Source: Mangifera indica
Lineage: Eukaryota; Streptophyta; Magnoliopsida; Sapindales; Anacardiaceae
Direction of reading: 5' to 3'
Assembly: GCF_011075055.1 (NCBI RefSeq)
Contig: NC_058152.1
Coordinates: 6,696,001-6,760,000 of the forward strand
DNA length: 64,000 nt
Positions within the stretch are counted from its first letter, which is position 1. Every line of letters begins with the position of its first letter. The position numbers and the translations under genes were made by a program. The notes under the pieces are model-generated. The model ran no database searches and was not told the origin of the DNA. It saw nothing but the letters and a program-made list of their open reading frames with translations. Shown here piece after piece: positions 1-14,600 of this stretch.

Positions 1-2724
1 TATATATATATTATTTAATAAAATTAATTGAATTATAGTTTTCTAAAATATAATATACACATGTAAAATAAATGTAAAAAAAATATATATATATATATAT
101 ACACACACAATATAAATGTATAGAAAATGACAAAATGAATATGAAAAAACAAGTTGTACACCAAATTGTTTATTGAAATATTTTGTCACACATATATATA
201 ATATAAAAATGTGGTTTATGGTTTGGTTCAGTTTGAAAATTGTTCAAACTGTAACCCAAACTGAAAAAAATGATTTAAAAAATTTCAACCCAAACTGAAC
301 CATTTTACAAACTAAACCATAATTTTTAAATGGTTCAATTCAATTTTACGGTTTGAATCAAATTATGCACACCCCTATCTCAAATTGCGTATCATTCTTT
401 TAATCTCAAGGTCAAAATCTTATCTTTTTGTCACCCTTTATTGGCTCATGCACTAAGCCAAACCTGCAAGAAAAGAGCAAGAATAATTAACTTGTAAAAA
501 GGAAAATTCCTTAGTCTAGTAAGACTTCGAATCATATTAGTAATAATTTTAAGACCAATCTTTGGCAAGTGTATGAGTCATCAAGTAATATAATAGATAT
601 CGACCCCATGGGGATTGAAAAACCAATTAATAATTTATTTCGAAGCTTGTATTAGCTAAAGAGACCGTAAATAAAAAATTGTAATATATGAATGTGACTA
701 TTACTAAAACTATTCAAGCTAAATATGCAACTAAATCTATAAATGAAATATGATCAAAACACTACTACTAGGGTTCGTATAATAAAAGACTTTTAGAACT
801 TCAGGTTTACTCCCACACAAATTTGTAGCCTGGATAAAACTATTAAAGTAATCATAATATGATGTCGGTTAGATATCTTATATTAACCTAATTCCCGTTG
901 CGAGGTTAACTAAGCTTGTAGATATTAAATGAGTCCCTACTTTCGTGATCACTCGAATGATAATTACCTATTAAGTTTTATGACTCCAATTACTCTATAA
1001 GGAATTTACCTATCTTTAGTATTAGTTTTCTAGGTTCAATGAATGCATGCACTAACCCAACATCTTAATTACATGAGTTTACTAACATGTGCAAAGATGA
1101 GTTCTTATCTTTATCACAAACAAAGAATAATCATTCACTGAATCAAAATGTAACGATTTATAATAATACAAAATAATGTACTACAATTTGTAGGGACTAC
1201 CGGATTCTCCTCAATTCCTAGAATAAAAAAAAATTAGCCACTTATACCAAAAATAAACACACAATATATTGTACTCAAAGCAAAAAGATGAAAAGATTGT
1301 ATATGGATGTGTATTTGTGCTCAAGTATCTGGTTCTCGCTTTCTATTACTATCGTGCATTGAAGCTGGTACTTGTGATGGCTCACGGAATGTAGATAGTG
1401 AATTGCTAAAGGTTTTCATTATGAATTGTTAGAAGAGGAGGGGGAATGTCATGTATTTTGCTAATGAGTTAAACGACTTTATATATTCATTCTCCTCATC
1501 ACAATAAAAATATTGGATTATTTTCCTGATTCTCCTTGACGCTGAATCCACTCCTTCTTGATCCCTTAATGTTGATAGTTGCATAAATCTTTCTTATTCC
1601 TTCTTTGCATATCTACCTTTTATGAATTCTTTCATTTCTTCCTTCTTTTTTTGAAATTCTTCCTTGTTTTTTGCTTTTTGTTTTCTACAAACAAAAACAT
1701 TATAAGTAAATAAAATATCTAAGAATATTAATATTATTTGATGAAAATTTAAACTAATTTATTATTAAAATGCATATTTTTATGCCTTTGACACTATATA
1801 CAAATGTATATTTTGGACATAACAACAATGTTCTCATACTGTTCCATATAGTTAGTCTCACTGAATTATTTATCAAATTCCAAATTATAACACCCTATGG
1901 GTAACAACTAAATACATCCAAATTATCTGTTAAAATAAAAAGGTGGTTCAAAACCACCTTCCTTTTATCTTTTCAATAAGCCCATATTGAAAAAAATAAA
2001 GAATCGTCAACTTGACAACATCCTTGTTATCTTTTCAAATGCAAATCATGATAACAAACTGAACTTTATCCAAGAAAATATCTTGACGTCAATCAGTTCA
2101 CTTATAAAATTGACACATGATTGTACATTAGTCTAATGACTAAATCTCAATTCGATCACTAATGTGAACTCCAAAAGGCTAAAATAGACATCTATTATAT
2201 TTGGCCAAAACCAAAACTCTGATGAGAGGTCTCTATGATTAATTTGCTAAAAAACACCAAATGGAGTATAACACTAGATCAATGCTCCTCAATATTACTA
2301 AACTGCCCAAAACACATCCCCGTGGAAAGTTGTCTCAGACTCTTACTCAACTTTTCTAGGATTTTTCCAATTGTATCTATCTCACATTTAATTGCATCTT
2401 GAAGTGGTGAGCTTTATATAATCTACATTTTCTTTCTCTGAAATTAACCAAATAAACCAACTCTTTACCTTTCTCTTCTCCAAACACTGCACTCTAAAAT
2501 AAATAAAACAAATTTATATTACTTTAAGGATAATAATTTGTTAGATCAAATAAAACATTAAAAAAAAAAAATTAACAAACAAACATTTTATAAAATAAAC
2601 CAAATTACAATATATATATATATGTAAAATATCATCGTTTTACCTATTGATGTACGTGGCTTGACAAATATCTATTTACCTCTAATAGATATCACCCTTT
2701 TCAATGCCTATCATTTTACCCTCT
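1..2724. other. Intergenic AT-rich sequence, no gene seen
   Basis: No coding region is supported here. AT dinucleotide runs occur at the left edge and near 85-107. About 210-378 is a stretch rich in AACC/GGTT words that ends in ACACCCCTAT, the style of the terminus of plant hAT-type non-autonomous elements, but the other end is not identified. A 9-bp hairpin (AAGGTGGTT / AACCACCTT) lies at 1940-1960. The stretch from about 540 to 1300 reads like old repeat sequence, but I cannot assign a family. Confidence 0.5.
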
Positions 2725-3620
2725 AAATTGGCCAAACGATATTTCCTATCCAAATTTTAATACAAAGACAAGTATACACCCATGAGGTTTCAAAACCCAA
2801 ATATCCATCCATGAGCTAAGTTCTATTAAAATTTTCCGTTAAAGACAAAGGTAAAATTATCATTTTATCACTAAACCCTAAAAATTTATATCATTTCCCT
2901 CTTGGTTTGAAAGACTAACAATTTTCTCAAAATGTTAAGTTTTGAAAAATTAACTTTTCCCTCGTAATCAAACCCTAGGGTTTCAGAATTTGGAATCCAT
3001 GTTGGTGGTGACGGAAGTAGATTTGGACGACAATAAAAGCAATCAAGATGACGAAAACAACCATATGGAGATGACAAAAATGCATTTGTGATCCAATAGA
3101 CTTCGTCTGATTCATCTTGAGTCATCAAGAAGTTGCCTTAAATCGTCCTCTGCCAACGGAGATGAAGGAGAGGGACGAGGATGATTTGTCTCTCTCCATC
3201 GGCAGACGAAGAGACGAAGTCTTTGTCTTTGTTCGTTCGTCAATCTCGTCAACATCTTTTCATCTCTTGATGATAAGGGAGAGCTGACTAATGATTTGGG
3301 TGAGAAGAGGAGGTCGTCGGAGATGGAGTGACCGTTGAAGAGGAGATAAAAACCTAGGTGTGGGGGAAAATAGTCACTTTTCAAAACTAGAAAAATTTAG
3401 GTAAGAGTGAAAGTGTTAGTTTTCAAATTTTGGGGGATGGCAGAATGAGATAAAATATATATTTTTTAATAATATCATTGAAATAACGATTTTACCCTCA
3501 AATATAACATAAATTTTTAACAGAGTTTGAATAGTAGATGAGTGTTTGAGTTTTTAAAATCTTGTCTATGTGAGTTTAGAAATAGACTAAAACTTGGGTG
3601 GGAATAAGTCCTTTGGCCCT
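2725..3620. mobile_element. Inverted-repeat non-autonomous DNA element
   Basis: The first ~200 bases (about 2725-2930) and the reverse complement of the last ~220 bases (about 3405-3620) align along their length with moderate divergence. Shared landmarks include GGCCAAA at the outer edges, GTTAAA-rich tracts and AAAACTAACA near the inner edges. This arrangement of long, diverged terminal inverted repeats around a non-coding GC-richer core suggests a MITE or non-autonomous Mutator-like element. No target duplication was confirmed. Short reading frames inside (minus strand) are not credible genes. Confidence 0.5.
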
Positions 3621-5625
3621 CTGAATTTGATGAACATTGAATAGTAACTTAGTGTCCTACATATATGCATTTTCTCTTCGGTAGTTATTGCACCTATCAT
3701 TTGCCCTTAGATTTCTAATAACAATACTTAGACTTGATGAAGAGGGATTAGGTGGGATTGGTTTATCATGCCTCATGACAGAGAAATCTTCTTATTTCAG
3801 GTTAAATTCGTCATTTCATTCAACAAATCAAAGAATAAATTAATCAAACACAATTTTTTTATCATTTAACAACTAATTTAAATTTTAAAAATGTTACTTT
3901 TATAAACAAAATTTAAAAATTTCTTTGAACCCTAAACTTTTTAACAATGAAAAATCTATCAATTTTGACAAAATTCACAATTGAACGATACAAATCACTC
4001 CCTAATATAAATGAAATTGAGAATGATCACAATAGGCCTTAAAAAATAAAATAAATCAGTTAACACTTATATTATAACTCATTTTGGAGATGACTTTGAG
4101 TAAAAATGGAGAAAAAAAAAATCAAAGATTTGGAGTTGGAGAATTTACAATAAGCAATGTAGATGATTTGAATTTAGTAATAGTGTTGAAACAACTTTTA
4201 TATGGTTGGACAATTTTGACCAAAAAAACCTATTTTATTAGCTATATTCTATAATTTTTGGAATTATAACTAGTATCATTTAAACTCTCTAAAATTATGT
4301 TATTTTAATTAACTTTCTTAAAAATAATATCAAAATAATTTTATTATTCATTAATATTAATGATTATATAAAAAAATAATATTTATTTATTGACTTTTAT
4401 TACTAATTTATTTATATAATATTTTTTTGTAATTAATTTTAAATTAAAATAAAATAATTGATTATAAAATAAGCAATTTATTAATCAAATATTAATATAC
4501 CTGAACCGATTTATGTAAGTGAAATACTTAATTTGGAAAGTGAAATTCTTTTAATGGGTTATGGTCTCTCTAAGGTCATTTGAAAAGTAATTTACATTAT
4601 TCCATTTAAAATTTATTCTTAAAACACCTCTCTATCTCTAATGCGTATGTGGATGACACTTTTCCACTTACATTGAAGTATAAATAATATTTGTTTATAA
4701 AAAATTAAATTATATTAATAAAATAACATTATTACAAAATAAAATTATTATTTTAATTATTGTATTTTTTAAAATTGTAATAAAATCTTAAATTAATAAA
4801 AATTAAAAATAATATTTTAAATATCTAAATTACATAATAAACCTTTCATTTCCATTTTATTTTACTCTAACATTTTTTCCTTTTATTTTATTGATAAATA
4901 TGTTTTTATCGTAAAATTATATACTAAAGAATATAATATTTAAAAATATTAAAAATATTAAAAGTCTTTTTGATAAGATTTAAGGGTTATTAAATTTCAT
5001 GAAATGTTTGCAGACTTACAGAAAATTTTGAATTATCAGTTTACACCCAATAATTTAAAAAATGATATTATACAAAAAATTGAATATAATATAACAAACT
5101 ATAATATAAATTATCTATTACAACTATAAGTGTTACATGGTTTCAAAATATAAGAGGATTTAAAAAAGATTTCAAAGATTAATTTGTGAATTTTTAAAAG
5201 GGTTAAATTATTATGTTTAAAATATTTAAGATTAATAGAAAATTATTATTTTTTGTTTTATTTTTTAAAATTAATGAATAACAAAAATAATATATTGTCT
5301 TTATACTATTTCTTATTATTATTATTTTTTAAAGAGGGTTTGATTATTATTGTTAAGAGAGTTTGACTTTGGGTGGGATAATATTATTCATAATATGAGG
5401 TAAAAACGTGTTTTAAAACCAAATTTTGGGTGGAAATCTGTAATTTATACTCATTTGAATTATAGCTAAGTGACAGTGGGGCCAACAAAATAGTGGCTGA
5501 CATTAATGTCTATCTTCAAATTTCAACTTAGATAAAAAGAATGAGGGTCAGAGGCGTGGTGTTGGTTGTGGTGGTGGGGAAGAGATATATTATCAGCGGC
5601 CAGCCCTAGATAGCGGCTGGATAAG
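3621..5625. promoter_or_regulatory. AT-rich 5' flank of the CBS/PB1 gene
   Basis: This is the ~2 kb region upstream of the CBSCBSPB start codon. It is extremely AT-rich with many A/T homopolymer tracts and no supportable reading frame. The last ~150 bases (from about 5480) turn GC-richer and probably contain the promoter core and 5' untranslated region. No single TATA box can be chosen with confidence among the many AT-rich words. Confidence 0.4.
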
Positions 5626-8600
5626 ATGAGCAGTCACGGGAGCGTTCGTCGGAGCCAGAAGCGAGGGCCATCCACGGCCAAGAAATACGAAAACGAAAAT
5701 GGCAATGGAAACATCTCCAACTCCAAGCCTGCTTCTCCTCCTTCACAATCGTCTGTTGGTGGAGAGAGGACTGTAAAGAAGCTGAGGTTATCGAAAGCGC
5801 TAACTATTCCCGAGGGAACTATCGTCTCCGATGCTTGTCGCCGGATGGCTGCTCGCCGTGTCGATGCTGTTTTGTTGACCGATGCTAATGCTTTGTTATC
5901 TGGAATTGTTACCGACAAGGTTATTGTCTTTGTTAATTTTCTTGGGAGTGTCCTCGTCTTCGTTTATCTCGTTCTCTTTCTCGTTTTTTCCCCTTAATAT
6001 TTCCTTTTTTTTGTTTACAATTTTGAAGGATATTGCTACTAGAGTTATAGCAGAAGGTTTGAGACCTGACCAGACAATTGTTTCTAAAATCATGACTCGC
6101 AATCCTATATTTGTCACTTCGGATTCATTAGCTATTGAAGCTCTCCAGAAAATGATTCAAGGTCAGCTTTGTCTCTGTAATTCTTCCTTTCGTTAAAAAA
6201 AAAAAATAATAATAATTTAGGGAAGTGAATTAGGGCCTTGGTTTCGCTATAATGTTTTGACCTGCTAATTGATTTTTTTGGTAGGACAAGTTTTTAGAAG
6301 TTTCATGTAACTAACAACTGTAGCTAATAGTTTCAGCGTGCAATAGTTGTATTCTATGTTTTATTTTACATTAAGAAGATGGCAAGCTGAATATAAGGAC
6401 TGGTTTAGGCTTTTAAAATTACTAATTTTTCTTGATGCTTTTAGTAAAAGGGCAGCATGCATAGGTATTAGTGTTTGGCGTTTATTTTTGTTCTTTTCTT
6501 TCATAATCATTTATTTGTATTGGGGATAAGATTTGGCGCTTTGCCAATTTGGAAATTTTTTTCGTATTTAAGTCATTCATTCTTTCGTTTATTGTGGTCA
6601 TTGGTCATCAGCTCTACTTTTCAATTATAATGGATGCAAAATATATGTAAAAGGCCACTGATCGCTCTATACACATGTGCACTGAGAAAAAATTTGTTGA
6701 GAGGATGCCTAGGAAACTTTACAAAATTATCAATATGTTGGCAAGTAGCATATTTTATTTATTATAGATTGTTAAGAGCTTTACCTTATTATATTTCTTA
6801 TAAAGTTGTGCTGAGATTTTTCCTTTTTGATACTACATAAAGCTTTCTATTAGAAGGACCCAAAATGACTTAAAATATTGCTTGATTCTGATGAAAATTT
6901 GGTGATTTGATCTTGCACACTTCAAGTATATTACTTGATTCTGATGACATGTGGCAAAAGAACTGGTTTGCAAATTAATCAGGTGACATCTGATTGAGTT
7001 GCTGTTCTTGTCAATAGGAAAATTCAGGCATCTCCCTGTTGTGGAGAATGGTGAAGTCATTGCCATACTGGATATTACAAAGTGCCTCTATGATGCCATT
7101 TCTAGAATGGAGAAGGCTGCTGAACAGGGGAGTGCTATTGCTGCCGCAGTTGAAGGTGTTGAACGCCAATGGGGAAACAATTTTTCTGGTTTGTTTATAT
7201 ATTCTATTTTAAACCAATGACATATCTCTACTTGTTCTTTAGCGCATATTGCTTCACTAACTGAATGCATGTGTTAAACATTTACACCTTCTTGTTTTAT
7301 TAATGAGAATATACCTATGTTGTGTACATGGATTTTATTCCTCTATCAAGTGTGAATATGGGGTGGGATATTGTAACTTATTTTTTTTAATACTATTTAA
7401 TAACTCATTTGATTCAATCGAATGGTTCAAACATTTTTTGAGCTGACATTTTAATAATTACCTTGTAACTTCTTTGTCTTAACTTTGAATTGGATTATAT
7501 AGATGGTTATTTATTAGTTTAAAAAATTTTAAGTTATAGTATCCTCACTAAATAGTTCTTCTCATAGAGAAGGTAGTATTTAAAAGATTGCGATATAACA
7601 AGGAGAAAAATTTGAGAGAGTAAAGGAGAATCTCATTCTCCTAAGGCCTTTGAGGGGATCTTTCAGAGATTTTCTTTTTTTTTTGTAACAAACATTCAAT
7701 CAGTTAAGATGAACACTTATAGGTTATATGACTTAGCACACCTTGAAAGTGGATTGCTTATACTTTTTTTGTTGGTTGTGCTTACTGTAGTGAGGATCTA
7801 TGGTTTAATTTTTATCATAAAGGTTTTGCGTTGTAGGTAGGGGAACAAGGACTGAAGCTGGATTACAAGGAAAATAGTCCTAAAAGATATGGAAGAATAG
7901 AGAGTAGAGTAGAAAAGATTCGAGAAGGGTAGAAATTATATTGAGGAAATAGTGTCAATGAATTAGAAAGAAGGAGCCAAATGGAAGAGATATGAGATAG
8001 GATAAGAAGATAAGAATTTGGGTGGAGAGTGGATGGAAGAGAGAGAAAAGGCAACAAAAATTTAAAATGACTATTTAGTTTTCATTTATATTAATTGATT
8101 AAAAATAAGTTTCTATTTTAGTGACCAAATCTAAACCAAATCTACTTGAAGAGATATAATAGATCTTATGAAAGTAATTCAACCTAAGTAACATATATTT
8201 TTGTGTACATTCTTTTATTTATAATGAAAACTAGGAAGTTGTAGTTTGATTTGATTTGGGCTTTCGTTATTTCTAATAGATTTCTTTTTTGTGTGGACAA
8301 TTGGTGTGTTTTTTGTGTCTTTTTTATATTAATGTTAATTCTGTTTGTCATTAAAAAAATCTTAATTGAATTCCTTGTGAATATTAATTTTTTCTCTTTG
8401 TTTGCAAGATACTTTTTGTGCTTTTGGAGGAAGAAGAAAAACACTTTTGTATTGTGGAATTTTTGCTTAATGATTGTTTTATTTTTTGTTTTATGTTGGA
8501 AAGCAATAGAATAAATTTTAAAGTTGTAGGATGAAGAATGTGGAAAGGAGGAAAATCCAAATTGGGTTTCTAGATTCTCACAATCTGAAATATCTCAATT

Positions 8601-11600
8601 TTTAATTTCTTAGAGATATTGTTCTTGTTCTTAGTTAGGATATCTTATAAATATAGTAAATAGGAATTGTGTAATATTCTAGGATTTAACGTAGTTCTCT
8701 AACTTGGAGATTTTCTTCCCTATAAGAAAAAACTAATTTTCTTATATTTGTGTGGTGAAATAGAATTATGTTAAGATTGGAATATTTGTCCTCAATCCAT
8801 AAGGTAGTTTTATTATAAAAAGTGTGTTTAAGTTTCAAAAGGGTGGAGAAAAAAATATGTTAGGGTTTAGGTTTTGAGGGTAGCCACTTTTGGCTGATTC
8901 AGGGAGACCTCTGATGTTTCGAACGGTTGGAAAATGGGTGGTCTTAGTTTTTTGAATTGTCTGGAATGAGAGGCTGTGGACTCTTTGAATTGTCTTGTTT
9001 ATCCGTGTAACCCTCTTATTAATAAAATAATTTTTATTTTATTATATTTTTGTGTTTTAATTTTCTGTTTTAGTTGAATAGGGGTTGAGTTCCTAACAAA
9101 TTTCTTCTCTATTGTCTTTGTCCCTCAATTTATATAGTATCAAAGAGGAAATCTAGAGGTTGGAATCTTGTTTAGATGTCGATAGAAGTTGCTGAAAAAC
9201 ATAGAACCATTGGAAAACCATTAGAAGCTAGTGGTGATTACAAAAACTACCAAAAAGCACATAACCATTGAAAAGTTCTATTAACGCTGACAACATTATA
9301 AAATCATTGGAAAAACTAGTGGACGAAAAAACTAAACAAAAGTTGTCAAAAAAACACAAACATCACCAAAAAAATCCTAGATGTTGAAAACAACATAAAA
9401 GCTATTAAAAAGACACAATTGTCATTGAAAGCGGCCAAAAGTCACCAAAAATCGCCAATCTATAGCCTAAAGTCACCAAAACTAGTTGATCTATAGTCAA
9501 AGGTCACCGATATACTTGAAACTCTTGGTTGTCGTTGATCTATAGTCAATTGTTGTTGATATGCAGTTTTGTTAAAACCATAGGCTGCCTCTTTTCCACT
9601 GTTGTCACTTAGCTTCACCTTATTTGAATCTTCTTTCGAGTTTATTACTGTCCCAACCATTGTTGCCCACTCTCGTATTTCCTCCAATACCAAATCTCAC
9701 TCAGTCCAAATAACTATCATTCGTCTCAATGAGGATAATTTTGTAGGTTGGTCTCAATTGGTTTGCATGTATATATGAGGACGAAAAAAATTGGTTACTT
9801 GACAAGGGATACTCGAGATGATGGGGGACCAAGACATTCGACTCATGGAAGAAAAGTAAGGCTAAAACATGGAGAGAAAAGATGCCGAAGGATGATTTGG
9901 GGCAAGAGAAGGTTGGGTGGAAAACATTGAATATGATGGAAAAGCATTGATAAGAAGGTGTAAGACTTTCCAAGAGATAAGATCACATTGGTAGGGGAGA
10001 ACCATGGTAAGAGGCGGGTAGGGGAGATTATTGACTTACCAAGAGATAAGACCACAATGGAATGTAAATGGATCGTTACTACAAAATGTAAGGTAGATGG
10101 AAGCATTGATAGGAAGATGTAAGACTTGTGGCCAAAGGGCTTACCTAAACCTATGGTGTAGCCTATCAAGAGACATTCGCCTCTGCTATAAAAATAAATT
10201 CAATATGAGTGTTTCTGTCCTTAGTATTAAATTATAATTGACCATTACATCAACTAGATGTAAAAAATGCCTTGAATAAAGATTTGGTAGAAGAGGGTTT
10301 CATGGATCTCCTACTAGACTTTGAATAAGACCTAGGAGTAGACAAGGTATGTATATTGAAAAAATCATTGTATGGTCTTAAATAGTTTCTTAGGGTTTCG
10401 TTTGAAAGGTTTGGAAGGACGATGAAAAGCTATGGTTACTTCTAGAGCCAAATCGATTACACAATGTTCTATAAACACTCTAGAATTTGTAAGATTGTTG
10501 TTTTAATTGTGTATGTTGATTACATAGTTATAATAGGGAATGATACTATAGAAATTGAAAATTTGAATAGCAAACTAATGGGTGCATTTGAAATTAAAAA
10601 TTTGGGAGTTCTAAAGTACTTTCTTGGGATGGAATTTGCAAGATCTAATGAAGGAATCTTTGATAATTAGCACAGCTATGTTCTAGATCTGCTCAGTGAA
10701 ACATGAATGCTTGGGTGTAAGGCAACCAGGACACTTGTTGAGCCTAACTTGAAACTGCAACCAACTGAATTGAAGGATGTGGTGAATATGGAGAAATACT
10801 AAAGACATGTTTGTAAGCTTATTTATTTGTCATGTGCACGACCTGACATAGATTTTGGAGTGAGTATTGTAAATCAGTTTATGCACTCCTTGAGCTTAGA
10901 ATATGTTAGGAACCCAACCAATATTCAATCAAAAAAAGGGAAAACACAATCAGATGAAAAGAAGAAAAGCTATTTTTATTGATTTTTGGGATTTATAGCA
11001 GATAAATTGATAATTCGAGGAGTCAGGGTCTCTCAATTTTGACCATTTGAGGTATCATATGCCATCCTTTAGCCCAAAGGCTGCCCCAAACCCACAAAAA
11101 TATTTGCCCTTTATTCCTCATTGCTACGACCTCTTTTATTATTCTCAAATCTCAAAATCTTATCCTAATTCAAACTCTACAAAAGTCCTTCATTCCCTAA
11201 AACTTATTTAATTATTTTCATGATTCAAATATTATTCTAATCTTTATTTTCTAATTCAATTACATGATTCCATTATTATCCTAATCCTAACATTTTATGT
11301 CCTTTTGAGAACCTTTTTGTCCTCAATATAAGAATATTGGGAATTCCTCTTAATTTTTTTCTTTTTTTTTTGGTCATTTTTTTTTAACTCTTTAGAATAT
11401 ATTATCTCTTTTGTTTTCTTTTTGTTTACAATCATCTTTCTTAGATTTTTTGATGACAAATCATCTCCCCAAATGATTTTCTACTGTCAGTTCATGTTTC
11501 CCAACATATCCCTTTGTTGATAGCACCATTTTTGTCATTAATTTTCTTCACCAAGTGTTGTTGAGATCCCTCCCCTCCTTGTCATCAATGCGCACTTTTC

Positions 11601-14600
11601 TAGTGATGTTTGGTCTTCCTCTTGGCTAGCCGCCCACTATGCCGATCCAACCCTTCCACAACCTCATCCCTTGTCATTTCCTCTCTATAACTTTAGATCT
11701 TACTGCTTTAATACCAATTTGGTAGGATCCCAACCAATAATTCAACCAAAACAATGAAAAATACAATCAAACAAAGAGAACAAAAGTTATTTTATTGATT
11801 TTGAAGATTTACAATGGATAAACTAGCAATTCAAGGAATTGGGGCCTCCCAATTCTAGCCATTGAAGGTGTTAGAAACCTCCCTTCATTCCAAAAGGTTG
11901 CCTAAAATCTGCAAAAATATCCCTACCCCACTTTGATTTTTTCCTCACTGCTACTGAACTTTTTATCCTTCTCATATCCTAAAATCCTATCCTAATCCAA
12001 ACTTTATAGAAATCTTTAACTTGTAAATTATTTTCATGATTTAAATATTATCTTGATCTTCAATTACTAATTCAATTCAATTATTATCCAAACACTTTGA
12101 AGCTGCTTATATAATTCTAAGATGCCTAAAGAAAACTCTGGGTAAGGAATTACTCTTTAGGAATCGTATTCACCTATTATTAGAGGCTTACACTGATGTA
12201 GAGTGGGTGGGGGATGTTGTGGAGAAAAGATCAACGTCAGACTATTACATTTTTGTAGGTGGAAAACTTGCTACTTGGAGGAGCAAGAAACAAAATGTGG
12301 TAGCTGGGAGTAGTGCTGAAGCTGAATCTCGATCAGTTGCTCATGAAATTTGTGAAGTTATGTGGATAAAGAGGTTTTTAGAAGAATTAAAGGTTTCTAC
12401 CCTTCAGCAAAAGTCTACTGTGATAGTAAGGTTGCAATTGCAATGGCTCATAACCCAGTTTTTCATGACAAAACAAAATACATTAAAGTTGACAAACACT
12501 TTATTAAAGAAAAGATTGATAGCAGGGTAATCTATATGCTATATATTCAAACGATCAATTGTCGATGTTCTAACAAAAGGGTTGCACAAGAAATAATTTG
12601 AAAACCTAGTTAGCAAACTAGTTGTGGAAGAGATCTTTGAACCAACTTAAGGGGGAGTGTGGAAAAGAGGAAAATTCAAATTGGGTTTCTTGATTCTCAC
12701 GATCTCAAATATCTCAATTTCCTAATTTTTTAGAAATATTGTTTCTTGTTCTTAGCCAGTGTATCTTGTAAATAGGAATTGTGTAATATTCTAGGAGTTA
12801 ATGTAGTTCCCTAAATTAGAGATGTTCTTTCCTATAAGAAGAAGCTAATTTTTATGTAATTTTGTGTGGTGAACTAGAATTTCTTCCCTTTTATTTTTGC
12901 CCCTCAGTTTATAAAGAATATTTTATTTATAATTGGATAAGGACAAGTTTTTATGGGTTACCATATCTTTGTGATCTATTAAATTTAAAGATATTTCATG
13001 CCATTTATCTACCAATATTGGAATGCTATATTCAGATGAATGCTTTAACATATTTGAGTTTTTTTTTTCTCTTGCTTTATAATGCGCAAACATCAGTTGA
13101 TTACTGATCTACCTTTTGTAAATCAACATTTACATCAAATTTATAATTTATAATGGAAAAAAGGAAAATACTGTAATGTTGGTTGAAGGGAATGTGATGG
13201 GCTAGAGCAAAGGTGTTAGTTGGGCTTAACTTGGTATTATTTACAAAGTTGTCTTTTGATTTTACGATGAGATGAACAATGGACTTTTGTTTGTTAGTTT
13301 ATTTTATTTTTCTTTTTGGGTTAAATTGGAGAGCATATATACTCTTGATGAGCAACCTAATAGGGTGGCTGAATTGGGCTTTTGAAAGTTTTCCTGTAGT
13401 GATGACAAATCTCAAGTGATTGATCCAATTCCTAAATGTGTATGATGTGTAACTCTATAAAATAAAGTTGCAAAAAAAAAAAAAAAAGTAATAGTATTAG
13501 TGTTCGTGTCAGTGTTAGCATTACTGTTAATGACAGTGTTAGTGTTTGAGTACATGCACTAGGCATGTGTTTTGATTCAACTAATTCTTTGCCTATGTGC
13601 ATGCTTCCATGCTTTGGATAGATTAAAATCAATAATTGTTTTTTATAATCATTTTCAGGGCCACTTGCATTCATTGAAACTTTGAGGGAGAGGATGTTCA
13701 AGCCTTCCTTGTCCACCATCATTGCTGACAATACCAAGTAATTTCCTAATGGGTTATTTGTTAACTTCTCTTTTGCAAAATTTGAGTTACTATTTTAATA
13801 AGTAGTTGTTGTTTTTTCTTATTTCAAGCTTTTAATCATGTCAGGGTTGCCATTGTGTTGCCATCTGATCCTGTTTATGTTGCTGCAAGAAAGATGCGAG
13901 AATTGCGGTGCAATTCAGTTATCATTGTTACTGGAAATAAAATTCAGGGAATACTAACGTATTGTTCTTTTCTTCACGGGCACTTATACATAATTTGAAT
14001 ATATTGCTGAATTTTTATGCTTTTAATGACATTTAACTTCTATTTGATATCTATGGTATTTAGTTATGCTTTTTATTGCTTTTATTGTAGCTCAAAGGAT
14101 ATTCTTATTCGAGTTGTGGCACAAAATCTTCCTCCTGAGTTGACTGTAGTGGAGAAGGTTCATTTTGAGTATTTATTCTTTAAATTTGTGTTGATTCTAT
14201 TCACGTTAACATAGTTTTATCTTTTCAACATTTATACGTGATCAAATTACATTATCTTTCTCACTCTCTCAGTTTTTCTTTTACAGATATTTGTAAAAAA
14301 TTATATTAAGGATTATTACTTTTTTGTTTGAATATTATGGTTTACTTGTGTTGGTCTGTTATATACTTATGGATGAGTACTGCCACACTTTGACACATCG
14401 GTTTTCCCTTTTTGGTATTCCTTGTGTTAGTTTGATTGGTGAATGAATTCCTTGGTGATAGATAAAGCTTTTTTGTACGAGGATTTTGCTTTTTTTTACC
14501 CTATTGCATAATCCAAGTTCAAAAGCATATTGATTTCCGTAAAGCATAAGTGTTTTATTTGCATAGAACTAAGTGGGTGCTAAGCCTTGATTATTTGGCA

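Larger units (their letters stand above)
8539..12913 (+). mobile_element. Degenerate Ty1/copia retrotransposon in intron 3
   Basis: Related direct repeats (8539-9134, interrupted by another insertion, and 12658-12913) both begin TGTGGAAA and share long stretches such as AGGAATTGTGTAATATTCTA. They are flanked by an exact 5-bp duplication AAGAA (8534-8538 and 12914-12918). A primer-site-like sequence follows the 5' LTR at 9135, and a purine tract AAGGGGGAG (about 12648-12656) precedes the 3' LTR. Inside lie decayed copia RT (10330-10903) and RNase H (12095-12640) segments in the same orientation as the host gene. Gag and integrase are unrecognisable, so the element cannot be autonomous. Confidence 0.85.

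Noticed and set aside
2886..3384. Two minus-strand frames of 80-90 codons
   Set aside because: They lie in the core of an inverted-repeat element and match no domain I know. They are noted as a possible captured sequence only in the findings.
5634..5918. Minus-strand frame of 94 codons opposite exon 1 of the CBS/PB1 gene
   Set aside because: It is the antisense shadow of a conserved exon, with no independent support.
8184..8514. Overlapping frames of ~87 codons on both strands in intron 3
   Set aside because: AT-rich Phe/Leu/Lys composition on both strands with no motif; ordinary intron sequence.
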